From Vairimorpha ceranae (Eukaryota; Microsporidia; Nosematidae): DNA of 64,000 nt. Under the pieces are notes generated by a model that searched no databases, had not been told where the DNA came from, and worked only from the letters and a program-made list of their open reading frames with translations. Below are positions 29,957 through 39,822 of this stretch, piece by piece; position 1 is the first letter of the stretch, and each line of letters opens with the position of its first letter. A program made the translations under genes and the position numbers. The DNA lies in the NCBI RefSeq assembly GCF_000988165.1, contig NW_020169308.1, positions 1 through 64,000 on the forward strand, written 5' to 3'.

Positions 29957-30838
29957 ATGACTGTTTTATGGACTGAAAAGTATCGACCTCAAAATATTTC
30001 GACATTTGAATCACTCCCACACATCAAAAACTTCTTAAATATGTCTTCTCCAAATGACTTTCCAAATTTACTGTTATATGGACCACCTGGTACGGGAAAA
30101 ACAACATTTGCTCATCTTTTGGCCTCAACTAATAAATTAGAACTCAATGCGAGTGACGAACGAGGTATAAATGTAATTAGAGATAAAATAAAATCATATT
30201 CTCAAACTCTAAAAAAAAACAAAACTATTATTTTAGATGAATGCGAAAATTTAACAGAGGATGCGCAACATTGTCTTAGACGTATTATCGAAGATAGTGT
30301 TAATACAAGGTTTATTTTTACTACTAATTACCTTTCAAAGGTAATTTCGCCCTTAAAAAGCAGATTAGTTAAATTGAAATTTGAAATACGATTTAGTAAC
30401 ACGCTAAATAAAATAGGTAAGGCTGAAAATCTCACTTACGATGAAGATTTCTACAAAAAATTGTTTTATAAGTGCAACTGTGATCTAAGAAGATCTATTA
30501 ATGTACTACAAGCACTCGCGCCTTTGCAAAGCATAAATAATAATACTAAGAATGATTTAATAGACGACATTATAGGAATTATACCAGAAGAAATTTTTAT
30601 AAAATTTAAAAGCATTACAAAAAATAGCTACAATTCATTTATAAATGACTTTTTATTTGAAGGATATTCAGTTATTCAGTTTATACACCAATTAAGCGAT
30701 TTTGAAATTTTTAGTAAAGAGATATTAAAAGCCAAATTCAATTTATTGTTGTGCGAAATTGAAGAAAAACTTATTGTTGGGTGTTCTGATGAAATTACAT
30801 TAACCAAGGTGTGTTTATACAAGATATCATTAGAATAA
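29957..30838 (+). CDS. Replication factor C small subunit (Rfc2-5 class), 293 aa
   Basis: An AAA+ clamp-loader subunit. WTEKYRPQNISTF comes at the start. Walker A is GPPGTGKTT (42-50). NASDERGINVIRDKIK is the RFC box typical of small subunits. Walker B is DECE (94-97) instead of DEAD. LTEDAQHCLRRIIED and TRFIFTTNY follow, and the arginine finger motif reads SRL (135-137) in place of SRC. The Arg is retained while the Cys is lost. The collar domain is shortened (family usually 315-355 aa). It helps load PCNA onto primer ends. The ATG follows TACCCTCAA. It ends two bases before the stop codon of the convergent HscB gene. Confidence 0.9.
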   Translation: MTVLWTEKYRPQNISTFESLPHIKNFLNMSSPNDFPNLLLYGPPGTGKTTFAHLLASTNKLELNASDERGINVIRDKIKSYSQTLKKNKTIILDECENLTEDAQHCLRRIIEDSVNTRFIFTTNYLSKVISPLKSRLVKLKFEIRFSNTLNKIGKAENLTYDEDFYKKLFYKCNCDLRRSINVLQALAPLQSINNNTKNDLIDDIIGIIPEEIFIKFKSITKNSYNSFINDFLFEGYSVIQFIHQLSDFEIFSKEILKAKFNLLLCEIEEKLIVGCSDEITLTKVCLYKISLE

Positions 30839-30840
30839 AT

Positions 30841-31278
30841 CTATTTAAAGTTAAATGCTTTCTTTTTCTGTATCATTCGTTTTAATCGTCTATAATAGCC
30901 CCATTTTGCCAAACTTTCGCTATCAAAATATTTTTCTTTACAATCTTGTATTTTTAAATCTATTTTACTTTCTAAATCAAATAAGTTTTGTTCTGTTGCG
31001 TCAGTAATTTGTTCCTCTAATTCTAGTATCTCCAATAAGAATTTTTGGTCCAAACTATCTTTAACGTCTGAATTATAAAGATATTTAGCTCTAAGATAAT
31101 CATCTTTTAATGTTTTATATGCCATATTTAGCTGTTGTACCAAATTTGGATCATTATTTGTAATATCAGGGTGATACTTTCTGTTAAGATCGTAGTAAGC
31201 AGTTTTTAATGCGTTTGTATCAATGTTGTATGATTGGTTTAAATTAAAAAGAGAAAAGTAATTTTTTGAAGGAAGCAT
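30841..31278 (-). CDS. HscB/Jac1 co-chaperone for Fe-S cluster assembly, 145 aa
   Basis: The open frame extends upstream to a TTG at 31365 with a hydrophobic stretch. However, CCC at 31283-31285 sits four nucleotides before the ATG at 31278, so I take that as the start. The product begins MLPSKNYFSLFNL, a J domain opening, with the HPD triad at 36-38 (LNRKYHPDI). The HscB C-terminal helical bundle follows (FLLEILELEEQITDATEQN). This second domain separates HscB/Jac1 from other J proteins. It delivers the ISU scaffold to mitochondrial Hsp70, in microsporidia in the mitosome. The zinc-finger N-terminal extension of animal HSCB is absent, as in yeast Jac1. Confidence 0.88.
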   Translation of the reverse strand: MLPSKNYFSLFNLNQSYNIDTNALKTAYYDLNRKYHPDITNNDPNLVQQLNMAYKTLKDDYLRAKYLYNSDVKDSLDQKFLLEILELEEQITDATEQNLFDLESKIDLKIQDCKEKYFDSESLAKWGYYRRLKRMIQKKKAFNFK

Positions 31279-31282
31279 TTTA

Positions 31283-31285
31283 GGG
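31283..31285 (-). promoter_or_regulatory. CCC motif that fixes the HscB start
   Basis: CCCTAAAATG lies inside the longer open frame, so the longer N-terminus would be upstream of the transcription start. The neighbouring Mak21 gene has its own CCC at 31462-31464 on the other strand. Confidence 0.6.
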
Positions 31286-31467
31286 ATGAAATGTAAAATT
31301 TTTATAAGAATCAAAGTAAAAAATAAGATTATTAAGTATTTATATTTAAACACTTCTATAAACAAATTAAAATATATTATAGCTTCTAAAAAAACTTGAT
31401 TTAAATATTATCATTGAATGTATTGTATGCCTGTACGATTTAAAAAAAAATATTTTCTTGACCCATT

Positions 31468-33174
31468 ATGAAGAAAAAAATAGTTGAACAAAAAAGATCA
31501 ATTTTTTATCAAGAACAGATACAAGAAGAAAATTCATCATTAAATAACTTTAAAATACCGGAGTCCTGTAAAAATGCAAAAATGACGGAACCACATAAAA
31601 AGACAAAAACGACGGAACCACATAAAAATACAAAAACGACGGAACCACATAAAAATACAAAAATGACGGAGCCACATAAAAATACTGCATCTTTAAAAGA
31701 ACCACGTAAAAGTGCAAAAATGACGGAGCCACATAAAAATACTGCATCTTTTAAAGAACCACGTAAAAGTGCAAAATTAACGGAACAATCTGAAAATAAA
31801 AAAATTACGGAATCACATAAAAATAAAAAAATGACGGAACCACATAAAAATATTGCATCTTTAAAAGAATCACATAGAAATAAAAAGCTTATAAAAAAAC
31901 AAAAGCGAAATGCTGATATAAAAGCTGGAATAAAAAAAAAGAAAATTGAAGATAATACAAAAGAACAAAATAACAATTCCCTTACAAAAACAGGACAAAT
32001 ACAAAAAACCAGTACAGATGCTTTGTCGAAAAAAAATAAATCAGAAGGTATTGGTGTCAAATTGTCAAAGCTGGAAAAAGAACTTCTACACAAAGGAACT
32101 ATTAAAGATAAAATTAATCTTTTAACACTTCTTGTGGAGAAAAATCCATCAGAATTTAATTATAAAAATTTATTATTTTACACAGAGAACCAAAGAAATG
32201 ATATTATTTATCTAACTCTAAAAAATATTAAAGACTTATTACTTTCTAAGGGTGTCCCGGAGAGTAATTATATAAAACAAAGAATTACAAAATGTTTTGA
32301 GATAAATGTTAAAAATACTTTTATAAAGACAAAGGTTATAAGATTAGTTTATGATTTACTTAAAAATGATATCCTTTTTTTAGATTTAATATATTCGTTT
32401 ATAAATAAAATTGGTGATAAAAAAGAAATAGAAGCATATATTTGCGAAAATCTTAGGCCATTGTTTTTCATTAACGAAGAGGCCATATTATATAATATCG
32501 AAGATTTTATTTGTAAAAATATGAATTTTAAGTGTATTAATTCTATATTAAAATTTTTAAGATGTGTATCGCCAACTGATAAATGTAAAATGATCGAAAT
32601 TTATAAATTGATCTTAGATCACATTTCTGAATTTAAGGATGAACAAAAAAATATTATTTTAGAGCGTAGTCTTGAGCAGTTTAGTGCTCTATTAGAGGAA
32701 ATTGATGATCCTACCATTTTTGTTAACAAAGAAATCGAAGATCTTATAAAAGTATCTTATGCAACAGATAAGATGGCCTTTAGTGGTGTAAAAATATTAT
32801 TTAGATGTCAATGTAAGATTTTGAAGCCTTTTATTGTTCAACTGTTAAAAAATCACATATTTTTTAATTTTAAAGATATTAGAAATGTATTTCAATTTAT
32901 TTTACAAATTTATAAAAAAGATAAAGATAATGAATTTATAAAAAATATACTTAGTAGTATTATATTTTATAAAAAAGATTTATTAATAGCAATTCTACTT
33001 TTGTGCGCAAAAAATAGAATATCTAATGTTAGTGTATTAGAAATATTAAAAAATCATTATTCCAATATTGTGCGAAAAATGGTAAATTCAATTCTAACAA
33101 AAGAATACAATGTGATAGAAATCAATCCATTTGATAAATTACAATTAGAAGCATACGAAGAAGTTTATAAATAA
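31468..33174 (+). CDS. Mak21/Noc1 (CBF/CEBPZ family) ribosome-biogenesis protein, 568 aa
   Basis: After GACCCATT the ATG opens a Lys-rich N-terminus containing an in-frame repeat (TEPHKN-T-K and SLKEPRKSAKM units, about residues 40-140). The conserved part starts at about 195 with LSKLEKELLHKGTIKDKINL, then LTLLVEKNPSEF and ENQRNDIIYLTLKNIKDLLL. This is the Noc1 signature (QGT-x-SDK-x-x-ALTLL...NP and a KK-R-A/L-x-AL-x-LKDLF helix). The rest is helical HEAT-like and shorter than yeast Mak21 (1025 aa), with the CBF core much reduced. It acts in early nucleolar large-subunit maturation. It runs convergently towards the DEAD-box gene, 55 bp apart. Confidence 0.8.
   Translation: MKKKIVEQKRSIFYQEQIQEENSSLNNFKIPESCKNAKMTEPHKKTKTTEPHKNTKTTEPHKNTKMTEPHKNTASLKEPRKSAKMTEPHKNTASFKEPRKSAKLTEQSENKKITESHKNKKMTEPHKNIASLKESHRNKKLIKKQKRNADIKAGIKKKKIEDNTKEQNNNSLTKTGQIQKTSTDALSKKNKSEGIGVKLSKLEKELLHKGTIKDKINLLTLLVEKNPSEFNYKNLLFYTENQRNDIIYLTLKNIKDLLLSKGVPESNYIKQRITKCFEINVKNTFIKTKVIRLVYDLLKNDILFLDLIYSFINKIGDKKEIEAYICENLRPLFFINEEAILYNIEDFICKNMNFKCINSILKFLRCVSPTDKCKMIEIYKLILDHISEFKDEQKNIILERSLEQFSALLEEIDDPTIFVNKEIEDLIKVSYATDKMAFSGVKILFRCQCKILKPFIVQLLKNHIFFNFKDIRNVFQFILQIYKKDKDNEFIKNILSSIIFYKKDLLIAILLLCAKNRISNVSVLEILKNHYSNIVRKMVNSILTKEYNVIEINPFDKLQLEAYEEVYK
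31575..31890 (+). repeat. In-frame minisatellite in Mak21 (TEPHKN units)
   Basis: Blocks of ACGGAACCACATAAAAATAC type (6-8 codons) and a longer unit with SLKEPRKSAK recur about eight times. The frame is preserved throughout. Confidence 0.85.
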
Positions 33175-33229
33175 ATATTAATTTAATACATTAGAAATAA
33201 TTTAAATAAGTTTAATAAATAATTGTTTT

Positions 33230-34702
33230 TTACCAAGCACCTAACTCTTCATCACTGGACTCACAGGTGTTTGTAATCTTTAAGTCTTCAAGCTGCGATT
33301 CAATAGGTTGTTCTTGTGATTTACTAGATGTATTAATATATTGCATATTTTTTACAGTTTTTTTATATTTATAAATATTCTCGTTTTTTCGAGGCTTAAA
33401 AGCCTTGTTTACTGATGTAAATTCTTTTTTACTGGCATCAGCATTCCGTTGTAATAAAACTTTCGGAATTTCTTTTTTGTTGTCACTAAAAATTTTTATA
33501 AGACCATCTACAATATTGGAATTATATTTCCAATCAAAAAATGATATAGCTCTGCCTTCTTCTCCTGCACGACCAGTTCTTCCAATTCTATGTATATATT
33601 CATCGATCGTCCTAGGTAGATCATAATTAATAACTAATTTAACTTCTCTGATATCAAGTCCTCTAGCAGCAACATTTGTCGCAATTAAAATAGATGATAA
33701 TCCCGATTTAAATTTAGAAATAGCTTCATTTCTCTCGTATTGACTTTTATCACCGTGCAAAGTAACAGAATTATACCCTTTAGAATTTAGTAAGTTTGCT
33801 ACTTTAAGGCAATCTACTTTTCGTTCTACAAAAATCATCACTTTTTCACTTTCTACTGTCTCTCTCCAATTTCCGACAAGAGTTAGACTTTTCAAAACTT
33901 CTACTATTTTATCTATTTTTTTAAAGTTTGGATATATTTCCTGTTTTACATTAGTTTTTATTTCAAAATCTGCCTCAAAATACACCCTATCGGGTTTTGT
34001 AATTAAATTAAATATGTCTCGTATCTCCTTACAATATGTTGCGGAAAACATACATGTCTGTACATCTTTTTTAATAAAACTTTTTATGGTATCTATTTGT
34101 CTTTTAAAGGTTGAATCGTATAGTTTATCTGCCTCATCAAATACAATTGTATCTAAATTATCAAAATTGATAAATTTCTTTTCAAGATTAAAAATTAATC
34201 TTCCCGGTGTAGCTATAATAATATTAGCATCACTATAATCAACAAGTTCCTGTTTATCGCTACGTATTGTCATAACAGAAATTGGTTGATTTGCTGTTTT
34301 AGGATTGTAGTATAAATCACAATTTTCATTTTTTTTATTAACAAATAATTTTTTTGTAAGTTCTAAACATACGCTTTTTATTTGATCGCACAGTTCTCTA
34401 ACAGGACATATTATTACTGCTTTACTGTTAGGATTTTTTAAAATTTTTTGTATCACAGGAATAATATAACAAAGGGTTTTACCTGACCCAGTAGGTGCTT
34501 TACATATTAAATCCACTCCTTGTGATATTAATGGAAGTATGTATTGCTGAATAGTGTTTAGCTTTTTTATTTTTAGATTTATGTTTTTAGCTAGTGGTTT
34601 GTTAAGAGTTGAAAAATCAACTAAAGGATTAATCTTTTTTGTAGAAGATATTTTTATGTTGTCTATCGTTAATTCTATTTCTTTATTCTCTTTTGTAAAC
34701 AT
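33230..34702 (-). CDS. DEAD-box RNA helicase, Ded1/DDX3-like, 490 aa
   Basis: All core motifs are present in order: Q-motif region (KKLNTIQQYILP), motif I APTGSGKT (69-76), Ia PVREL, Ib TPGR, II DEAD (189-192) and III SAT. In the second RecA domain there follow VMIFVERK, ATNVAARGLDI (V) and HRIGRTGRAG (VI). VINYDLPRTIDEYIHRIG and SFFDWKYN are most like the Ded1/DDX3/Vasa branch. The classical isolated aromatic upstream of the Q motif is not evident, so assignment to that branch is tentative. It likely acts in translation initiation or ribosome assembly. CCC directly abuts the ATG (AACCCATG). Confidence 0.9.
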   Translation of the reverse strand: MFTKENKEIELTIDNIKISSTKKINPLVDFSTLNKPLAKNINLKIKKLNTIQQYILPLISQGVDLICKAPTGSGKTLCYIIPVIQKILKNPNSKAVIICPVRELCDQIKSVCLELTKKLFVNKKNENCDLYYNPKTANQPISVMTIRSDKQELVDYSDANIIIATPGRLIFNLEKKFINFDNLDTIVFDEADKLYDSTFKRQIDTIKSFIKKDVQTCMFSATYCKEIRDIFNLITKPDRVYFEADFEIKTNVKQEIYPNFKKIDKIVEVLKSLTLVGNWRETVESEKVMIFVERKVDCLKVANLLNSKGYNSVTLHGDKSQYERNEAISKFKSGLSSILIATNVAARGLDIREVKLVINYDLPRTIDEYIHRIGRTGRAGEEGRAISFFDWKYNSNIVDGLIKIFSDNKKEIPKVLLQRNADASKKEFTSVNKAFKPRKNENIYKYKKTVKNMQYINTSSKSQEQPIESQLEDLKITNTCESSDEELGAW

Positions 34703-35164
34703 GGGTTAGAAATTTTAAAAAATTTTATTAATAGAAGTTAGTTATTTATAGAAATAAAATAAATTGATCATAGATTTATTTAATAAATATTATTTAATAG
34801 GTACTATAAAGTTTTTATAAGAATTTTTAATAATTTTGATAATTAAATTTATATAAATTTTTAACATATTTATGTGTGACAATATACAGCTGAGGTATAC
34901 TTTAATATAAACATACATAATATTGTATATATTTTTATTATTTACAATGTGATATATTGACTATAAAATTTACATATGTAATAAAATTAATTTACAAATA
35001 TTCCCTAAATGTTTTTATTTTAGTATTTACAGTAAAAACTCGTTAACTTTGTTAGTTGTGTTTTTTTGGTTACTAAAAAATAAAATAGTTTTAATTACTC
35101 AGTGATACAAAAAATCAATATATGATAAATTAACATTAAAAAATAACGAAATACTATCTAAATA
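34703..35164. other. Intergenic DNA
   Basis: Nothing recognisable. A CCCTAAATG at about 35003 is followed by a stop after four codons. Confidence 0.35.
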
Positions 35165-36493
35165 TTATTTTTTATTTTTTCTAATTCGTTTTTTTGATAA
35201 TTTAAACTTCCTTTTACTTTTTCGTGTAAAAAGTTCTTTCCTCTCTTCTTTTGTATATTTTTTAGCATACATTTCTCGTTTTTCTTCTTTTGATAATTTT
35301 TTGTGAATGTATGCTAATTCTTTGCCGTTATTTTTTTTATTTTTTAAAACATTAATAACTGACCGATAAGCGTATGCTATACTTTTATTTTTCAGTCCTT
35401 TAAAACATTCTACATAATTTAAAATACATTCTTTGAGTGTCTCGCAGAATAAATTATTTTCATCATTCGATTTACATTTAATTGTATCTTCATCATCAAT
35501 TGTATCTTCATCATCAAATGTATCCTCATCATCAAATGCATCCTCATCATCAATTGTATCTTCATCATCAAAATTACTAGAAATTACTTTTTTATCAAAT
35601 TTAATATAAATTCCTCGCATCAATCCAAGCCCATAACAAATCATATCATCATCTTTAAAAGGACTACAAAATGTCTCAGATATAATTTTAACAACATTCA
35701 TAACCTCTTCTTTGTTAACTGAATCAACTATTACATTCATAAGATCTTTAACATCAGGCTTTTCAGGATCAATCATAGACAAAGCTAAAGGCATCACACT
35801 ATTTTTAATATTAAACCTTGTTCTAAATAACACAAACACCTTCATTTTATAAACAAGAAATTCTCGTTCATCTTTCCTGCCTACTATTTCTTTATACAAC
35901 TTATCTCCATATTTTTTACAGTCTTCAGATAACAAAGACATGTCCTTAGTTTCTAAAAAGTATGTATAACAGTATTTGCGCACTTTAGGATTGTCAAAAA
36001 GACCAGTACATATAAATTTATCTAAATTTAATTTATATTTAGACGATAAAAAACATATAAAAAAATAACAGAAAAGCTTTTGTTTCTCGTTGCCGGTATT
36101 ATAATATTCTAATATAATATCTTGATCTGATTCTTGTATAATAGTTTTAATTTTATAGATAAACTTAGGGCAATCAGTTACTTCATCAAGCACAAGTTTA
36201 ATAAAATCTCGGCTTTTTATTAATTTTTTATATGTAAGTGTAAGATTAGCAGCAATCAATGCATTTTTAAGTTTCATAGTCTTAGATTTACGTACGCTTT
36301 CTAAGAATACTGATGGTATAGACGAATCCAGATTAGAATACCTAAGTAAAAAATCCATTGTCTGTCGTATTAATTTTTCTGGTTGTTTGTTTAAATTAAG
36401 TAAATGTTCAAAAGAAGAAATTTGTTTTCTAAATTCGTTTATATACGGAGATGGATCTTTATCCATATTTATTGAAAGTGTAGCTATATCCAT
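35165..36493 (-). CDS. Sda1-like ribosome-biogenesis protein, 442 aa
   Basis: CCCC immediately precedes the ATG. The N-terminus (PYINEFRKQISSFEHLL, then LIRQTMDFLLRYSNLDSSIP and MKLKNALIAANLTLTYKKLI) follows the Sda1/NUC130 pattern. There FLSQ-x-S...YP is followed by LR-x-x-L-x-x-ALILLRNK. Further blocks are LGLMRGIYIKF (GLNTIREIC-like) and FKGLKNKSIAYAYRSVINVL, matching KDK-x-V-x-x-AARSLI. A Lys-rich tail follows (KEEKREMYAKKYTKEERKEL). An Asp/Glu minisatellite (DDEDTI units, about 310-345) is inserted before the AARS-like block. Sda1 acts in 60S subunit maturation and export. Yeast Sda1 is 767 aa, so this is heavily reduced. Confidence 0.8.
   Translation of the reverse strand: MDIATLSINMDKDPSPYINEFRKQISSFEHLLNLNKQPEKLIRQTMDFLLRYSNLDSSIPSVFLESVRKSKTMKLKNALIAANLTLTYKKLIKSRDFIKLVLDEVTDCPKFIYKIKTIIQESDQDIILEYYNTGNEKQKLFCYFFICFLSSKYKLNLDKFICTGLFDNPKVRKYCYTYFLETKDMSLLSEDCKKYGDKLYKEIVGRKDEREFLVYKMKVFVLFRTRFNIKNSVMPLALSMIDPEKPDVKDLMNVIVDSVNKEEVMNVVKIISETFCSPFKDDDMICYGLGLMRGIYIKFDKKVISSNFDDEDTIDDEDAFDDEDTFDDEDTIDDEDTIKCKSNDENNLFCETLKECILNYVECFKGLKNKSIAYAYRSVINVLKNKKNNGKELAYIHKKLSKEEKREMYAKKYTKEERKELFTRKSKRKFKLSKKRIRKNKK
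35475..35575 (-). repeat. In-frame DDEDTI minisatellite in Sda1
   Basis: The 18-bp unit (ATTGTATCTTCATCATCA on the plus strand) occurs about five times with T/A and I/F exchanges (DDEDTI, DDEDAF, DDEDTF). Confidence 0.9.
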
Positions 36494-36554
36494 GGGGTTA
36501 AAAATAATAACGTATTATTTAATAAGTAGCGATTTGTTATATAATACCAAAAAA

Positions 36555-36626
36555 TGCCAGATACGGGAATCGAACCCGTGACCAAGCGGCCACAACGCTA
36601 CGCTCTACCACTAAGCTAATCCAGCC
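36555..36626 (-). tRNA. tRNA-His (GTG)
   Basis: On the minus strand the acceptor pairs GCTGGAT with ATCTGGC and ends with discriminator A. An encoded G precedes it at 36626, in the place of the characteristic G-1 of tRNA-His. The D arm is TAGCTTAGTGGTAGAGC. The anticodon loop TTGTGGC gives GTG. The T arm is ACGGG-TTCGATT-CCCGT. No intron. It lies about 60 bp upstream of Sda1 on the same strand. Confidence 0.95.
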
Positions 36627-36878
36627 GTTTTAGATAAAAAGATTAAAATATGTTTGTAAGTATTATGTTAATCCAATGTTATAAATCTTTTTAATATTTT
36701 AAAAGGAATGTTGATAACGAATTGTTGGATAATTTGTTTATTTAATACAAATTTATTAAAATAAGACATTGAAAATTGTTACTAACTTTTATCATTTAAG
36801 TCAGCTAAAAATTAATATAACTTAAAATATAACATTTAATTTACAAAATACATTTATATTAGTACTTTTTTCTAATTT

Positions 36879-37766
36879 TTAGTTCTTCTGATTCATAGTA
36901 AATCTTATTGTTAATATTGAAATTACAATTAAAATAAAAATAAGCACTTTTACATTTACTCCAAAAATATAACGCTCTTCTTTTTTCGCATGTTTATCTT
37001 TATAATCATCTTTAAAAACATAATATTTAATAGTTTTCAGTCCTAATTCACATTCTCTTACATCTAAAGTTATTAGATTTATGTCTTCAAAAACGTCTTT
37101 TATATCAAATCTATGTTTTTCTATTTCCTCTTCTGTCCCAATAATATCCCGTAACTGATAATTTTCTTCTACAAATTTTTTTAATTTATTAGAAGTAATT
37201 GCTATCTGTTTTGTTATTTGATTTATGTCCGATCGTAAATCATTAACTTTTATCATTGTATTACCTTCATCACTAGATCTTACTATTCTTTTTATTATAT
37301 CTGTAATTTTTTTTAGCCTTTCTTCCGCATCTCTCAACCTTACCTCATTATTTTTTAAATAAATAAATATTGTTTCCAAATCGTTTAAATCATTTTTACT
37401 ACAATCAACTATAAGTGGATCATAAGTTTTAACTGGTCCGCATTTTTTTTTATATGTAAAGTCAACAACATCCATTTCTTGGGTAGGTGAATAAGATAAA
37501 TTAACAACTTTATAAACATCAAAGTTTATATTTTCTATCTTAGATTTATCGATAATTTTACCTTCATTTATAAGTTTAAATTTATCCCTTTCAGGTATTA
37601 AATTGGTTTTATAAATTTTATTATTAATTTGAACCCCGGTAATCTCATACCTTATTTTAAATAAAGGAGGAACAACAAGATATCCTTCAAATTCTCTATC
37701 TTTTTTTAATATAAAGAAACTACAACAATCTGATATTTTAATTAAAGATATAAAGGTATTAAACAT
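36879..37766 (-). CDS. Single-pass membrane protein with coiled coil, possibly p24/TMED-like, 295 aa
   Basis: A soluble, beta-rich N-terminal part (about 1-110) contains Cys pairs (DCCSFFIL, then KKCGP and IVDC). A long helical segment (about 125-250, NNEVRLRDAEERLKKITDII onwards) follows, then one membrane helix (VLIFILIVISILTIRF, 270-288) and a short tail RFTMNQKN. The lumenal-domain, coiled-coil, TM, short-tail layout resembles p24 cargo receptors of ER-Golgi traffic. I see no clear GOLD-domain match and only a weak signal sequence, so a SNARE-like or lineage-specific protein is equally possible. GCCCTTATT lies before the ATG. Confidence 0.6.
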   Translation of the reverse strand: MFNTFISLIKISDCCSFFILKKDREFEGYLVVPPLFKIRYEITGVQINNKIYKTNLIPERDKFKLINEGKIIDKSKIENINFDVYKVVNLSYSPTQEMDVVDFTYKKKCGPVKTYDPLIVDCSKNDLNDLETIFIYLKNNEVRLRDAEERLKKITDIIKRIVRSSDEGNTMIKVNDLRSDINQITKQIAITSNKLKKFVEENYQLRDIIGTEEEIEKHRFDIKDVFEDINLITLDVRECELGLKTIKYYVFKDDYKDKHAKKEERYIFGVNVKVLIFILIVISILTIRFTMNQKN

Positions 37767-38580
37767 AATAATAAGGGCTAAAAATATTAAATTATAATAG
37801 TTTATTAAGTCATATAATCCATAATTGATGAACTGTAATACAGAAATATTATCATAAATTTTACACTTTTTTTGTTAATAAAATATACTTTAAATTTTAA
37901 AATTAATTTTTCAGTTTGACATTTAATTTATTTTAAAGATAAGAACAAGTTTATTTACATTTAGTTTTAGATTGATGTAAAATAACGAGTTGAAAGTTAC
38001 TGTATTAAATATTTAACGAATATTGGTTTATAGAAAATAATATTTAACTAATTATAATGATAATATTTTAAAGAAACCTGATAATTAATTTTACAATAAA
38101 TAAGAAATTGATTTGACTTAAAATGTGAATTTAATTAAATTATTAATATTTTAAAAAATAATATTTTATATTTTTGCATAAAGTTTAAAATAACGAAATT
38201 GATAAAAATTAGATAGAAATATAATAGTTATAAAATTATGTTATGTACAAGGTTAGAAATATACTATTTATATTTATTACAAATTATGTCTTCCTTTATT
38301 TATAAATTAAAAAGAGCACTCTCTAAGCTTTAAAAATTAAAAAGTAATACAAAAAGATGTATTATTATAAAATGGTAATAGAAGAGTAAATATAGAAAAT
38401 ATAAATTTAAATAGTATTTAAACACGACTAAGTAAATCTTAATAATTCGTATATTCATTAATGCAAGTTATTTTATAATGTAACGTGAGAATAATTGATA
38501 AATGTAAATATTATTTATTTAACTACCTTTGTAGAAGGAATGTTTTATAAGTTGTTGTTAAAGTTTTAGAAAGTGACATT
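37767..38580. other. Intergenic DNA, no gene seen
   Basis: A+T-rich with no open frame, repeat array or RNA gene recognised. Confidence 0.4.
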
Positions 38581-39480
38581 TTACAACGAAATAGAAAAAA
38601 AGTAATTATGGAAAGTTTTTTATTAACCAAAGGGAATGAATCACCTAGCATTGAGGACTTTCCTAAGTGACTAGTAAAAGGAAACTACAAGGTAAGATTC
38701 AAAGCAATTTATTATTCTTAAAGGTTAGAAATATATTTTATAAACAAGGAGACATTGTCCCCACTGTAAATCTCATAGAAAGACGTGGATCATTTAGCTC
38801 TCAAGTATCATTAAATTCTAGCTTTTGATTTTGAAAAGACACAACGAGGTGGGCAGGTGTATTCATTTCAAGCTATTTTTTAAATACGGGCTAAAAGGGA
38901 TAAAGAAGGTATTGGGACATACAATATAGGAGATCATAGAAAATGATAAAGCTGAAATAAAAATTAAACAAAATTAACAAATATAAAATTAATTATAATA
39001 TGTATGGTATTCTTTTACTTTAAAAAATTTATAATGGAAGTTGTTATTGTCAACCAAGACCAACTTACCATAGTCGAGAATGAAAAGCTAATAAAAAACG
39101 ATCTTCTTTCAAATAAACTGTGACTAATCTATAAATGTTAGATAAAAATGGTTTTTTATACAATGACATGGGATGATTTTGTAACCAAATATTACAAAGT
39201 GTATGAGAGATTTGAAAATTAAATCTTCTAAAAGCATACATTCAGCTTATTATATTGAAGAAGACCTTATAGTTATCTTTTTAAAACAAAAGCGAGGATA
39301 TTACCAGGAAGAAGTGGCTAAAGCTGTAACTGCACTAGCTGAGAAAATAATTGCAGAAAATGAGGTAACTATTAAAAAAAAGCTAAAATTAATATAATAA
39401 ACCTGAGAGGTATAAAACAACAATAACTAAGGTATACGAAGTACTACTTTGCTAACTTATGCAAAGATGAAAAAACTAAT
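38581..39480 (+). pseudogene. Decayed coding region of unknown origin
   Basis: Base composition rises in G+C here, and short open stretches in different frames look protein-like: MESFLLTKGNESPSIEDFPK then a stop, HCPHCKSHRKTWII (a zinc-ribbon-like piece) and TWDDFVTKYYKVYERFEN. A 64-codon frame at 39203-39397 ends QEEVAKAVTALAEKIIAEN. Frames are interrupted repeatedly. The pieces suggest one or more broken genes, perhaps a mobile element, but I cannot name a family. Confidence 0.35.
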
Positions 39481-39822
39481 ATAGTTCAACATGTTATTTT
39501 ATATTTAATTTAAAGGTACAAAAAGAAACGATTTTAAATTAAAAATCTTTTTAAAACTGCCAATTTTTAAAGCGTGTTTTTACAAAAATAAAATTTTTGT
39601 AAAACGATCAATAGAATATAATAAAATAAAAAAGATAAATATAGCAATATCTCCCAAATAGATATTTTATAAATATAATAACGTTTAATTTTATAAAATT
39701 GATTATCGAAGATAAACACCGATATATTAATTTTCGACATTCACTATAAATAAAAAAGTCTACAAAAAATATGCGAAATAAATAGACATTACGTTTTAAA
39801 AAAAAATACATTTATTTTTTTT

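Noticed and set aside
31509..32093. 194-codon minus-strand frame opposite Mak21
   Set aside because: A repetitive Phe/Cys/Ser translation that mirrors the Mak21 minisatellite; no independent signal.
39084..39172. CCCATG on the minus strand opening a 34-codon frame
   Set aside because: Too short, ends quickly, and lies inside the decayed region.
39608..39811. 67-codon minus-strand frame, hydrophobic
   Set aside because: A/T-rich Tyr/Phe/Ile translation directly downstream of a better gene, with no start motif.
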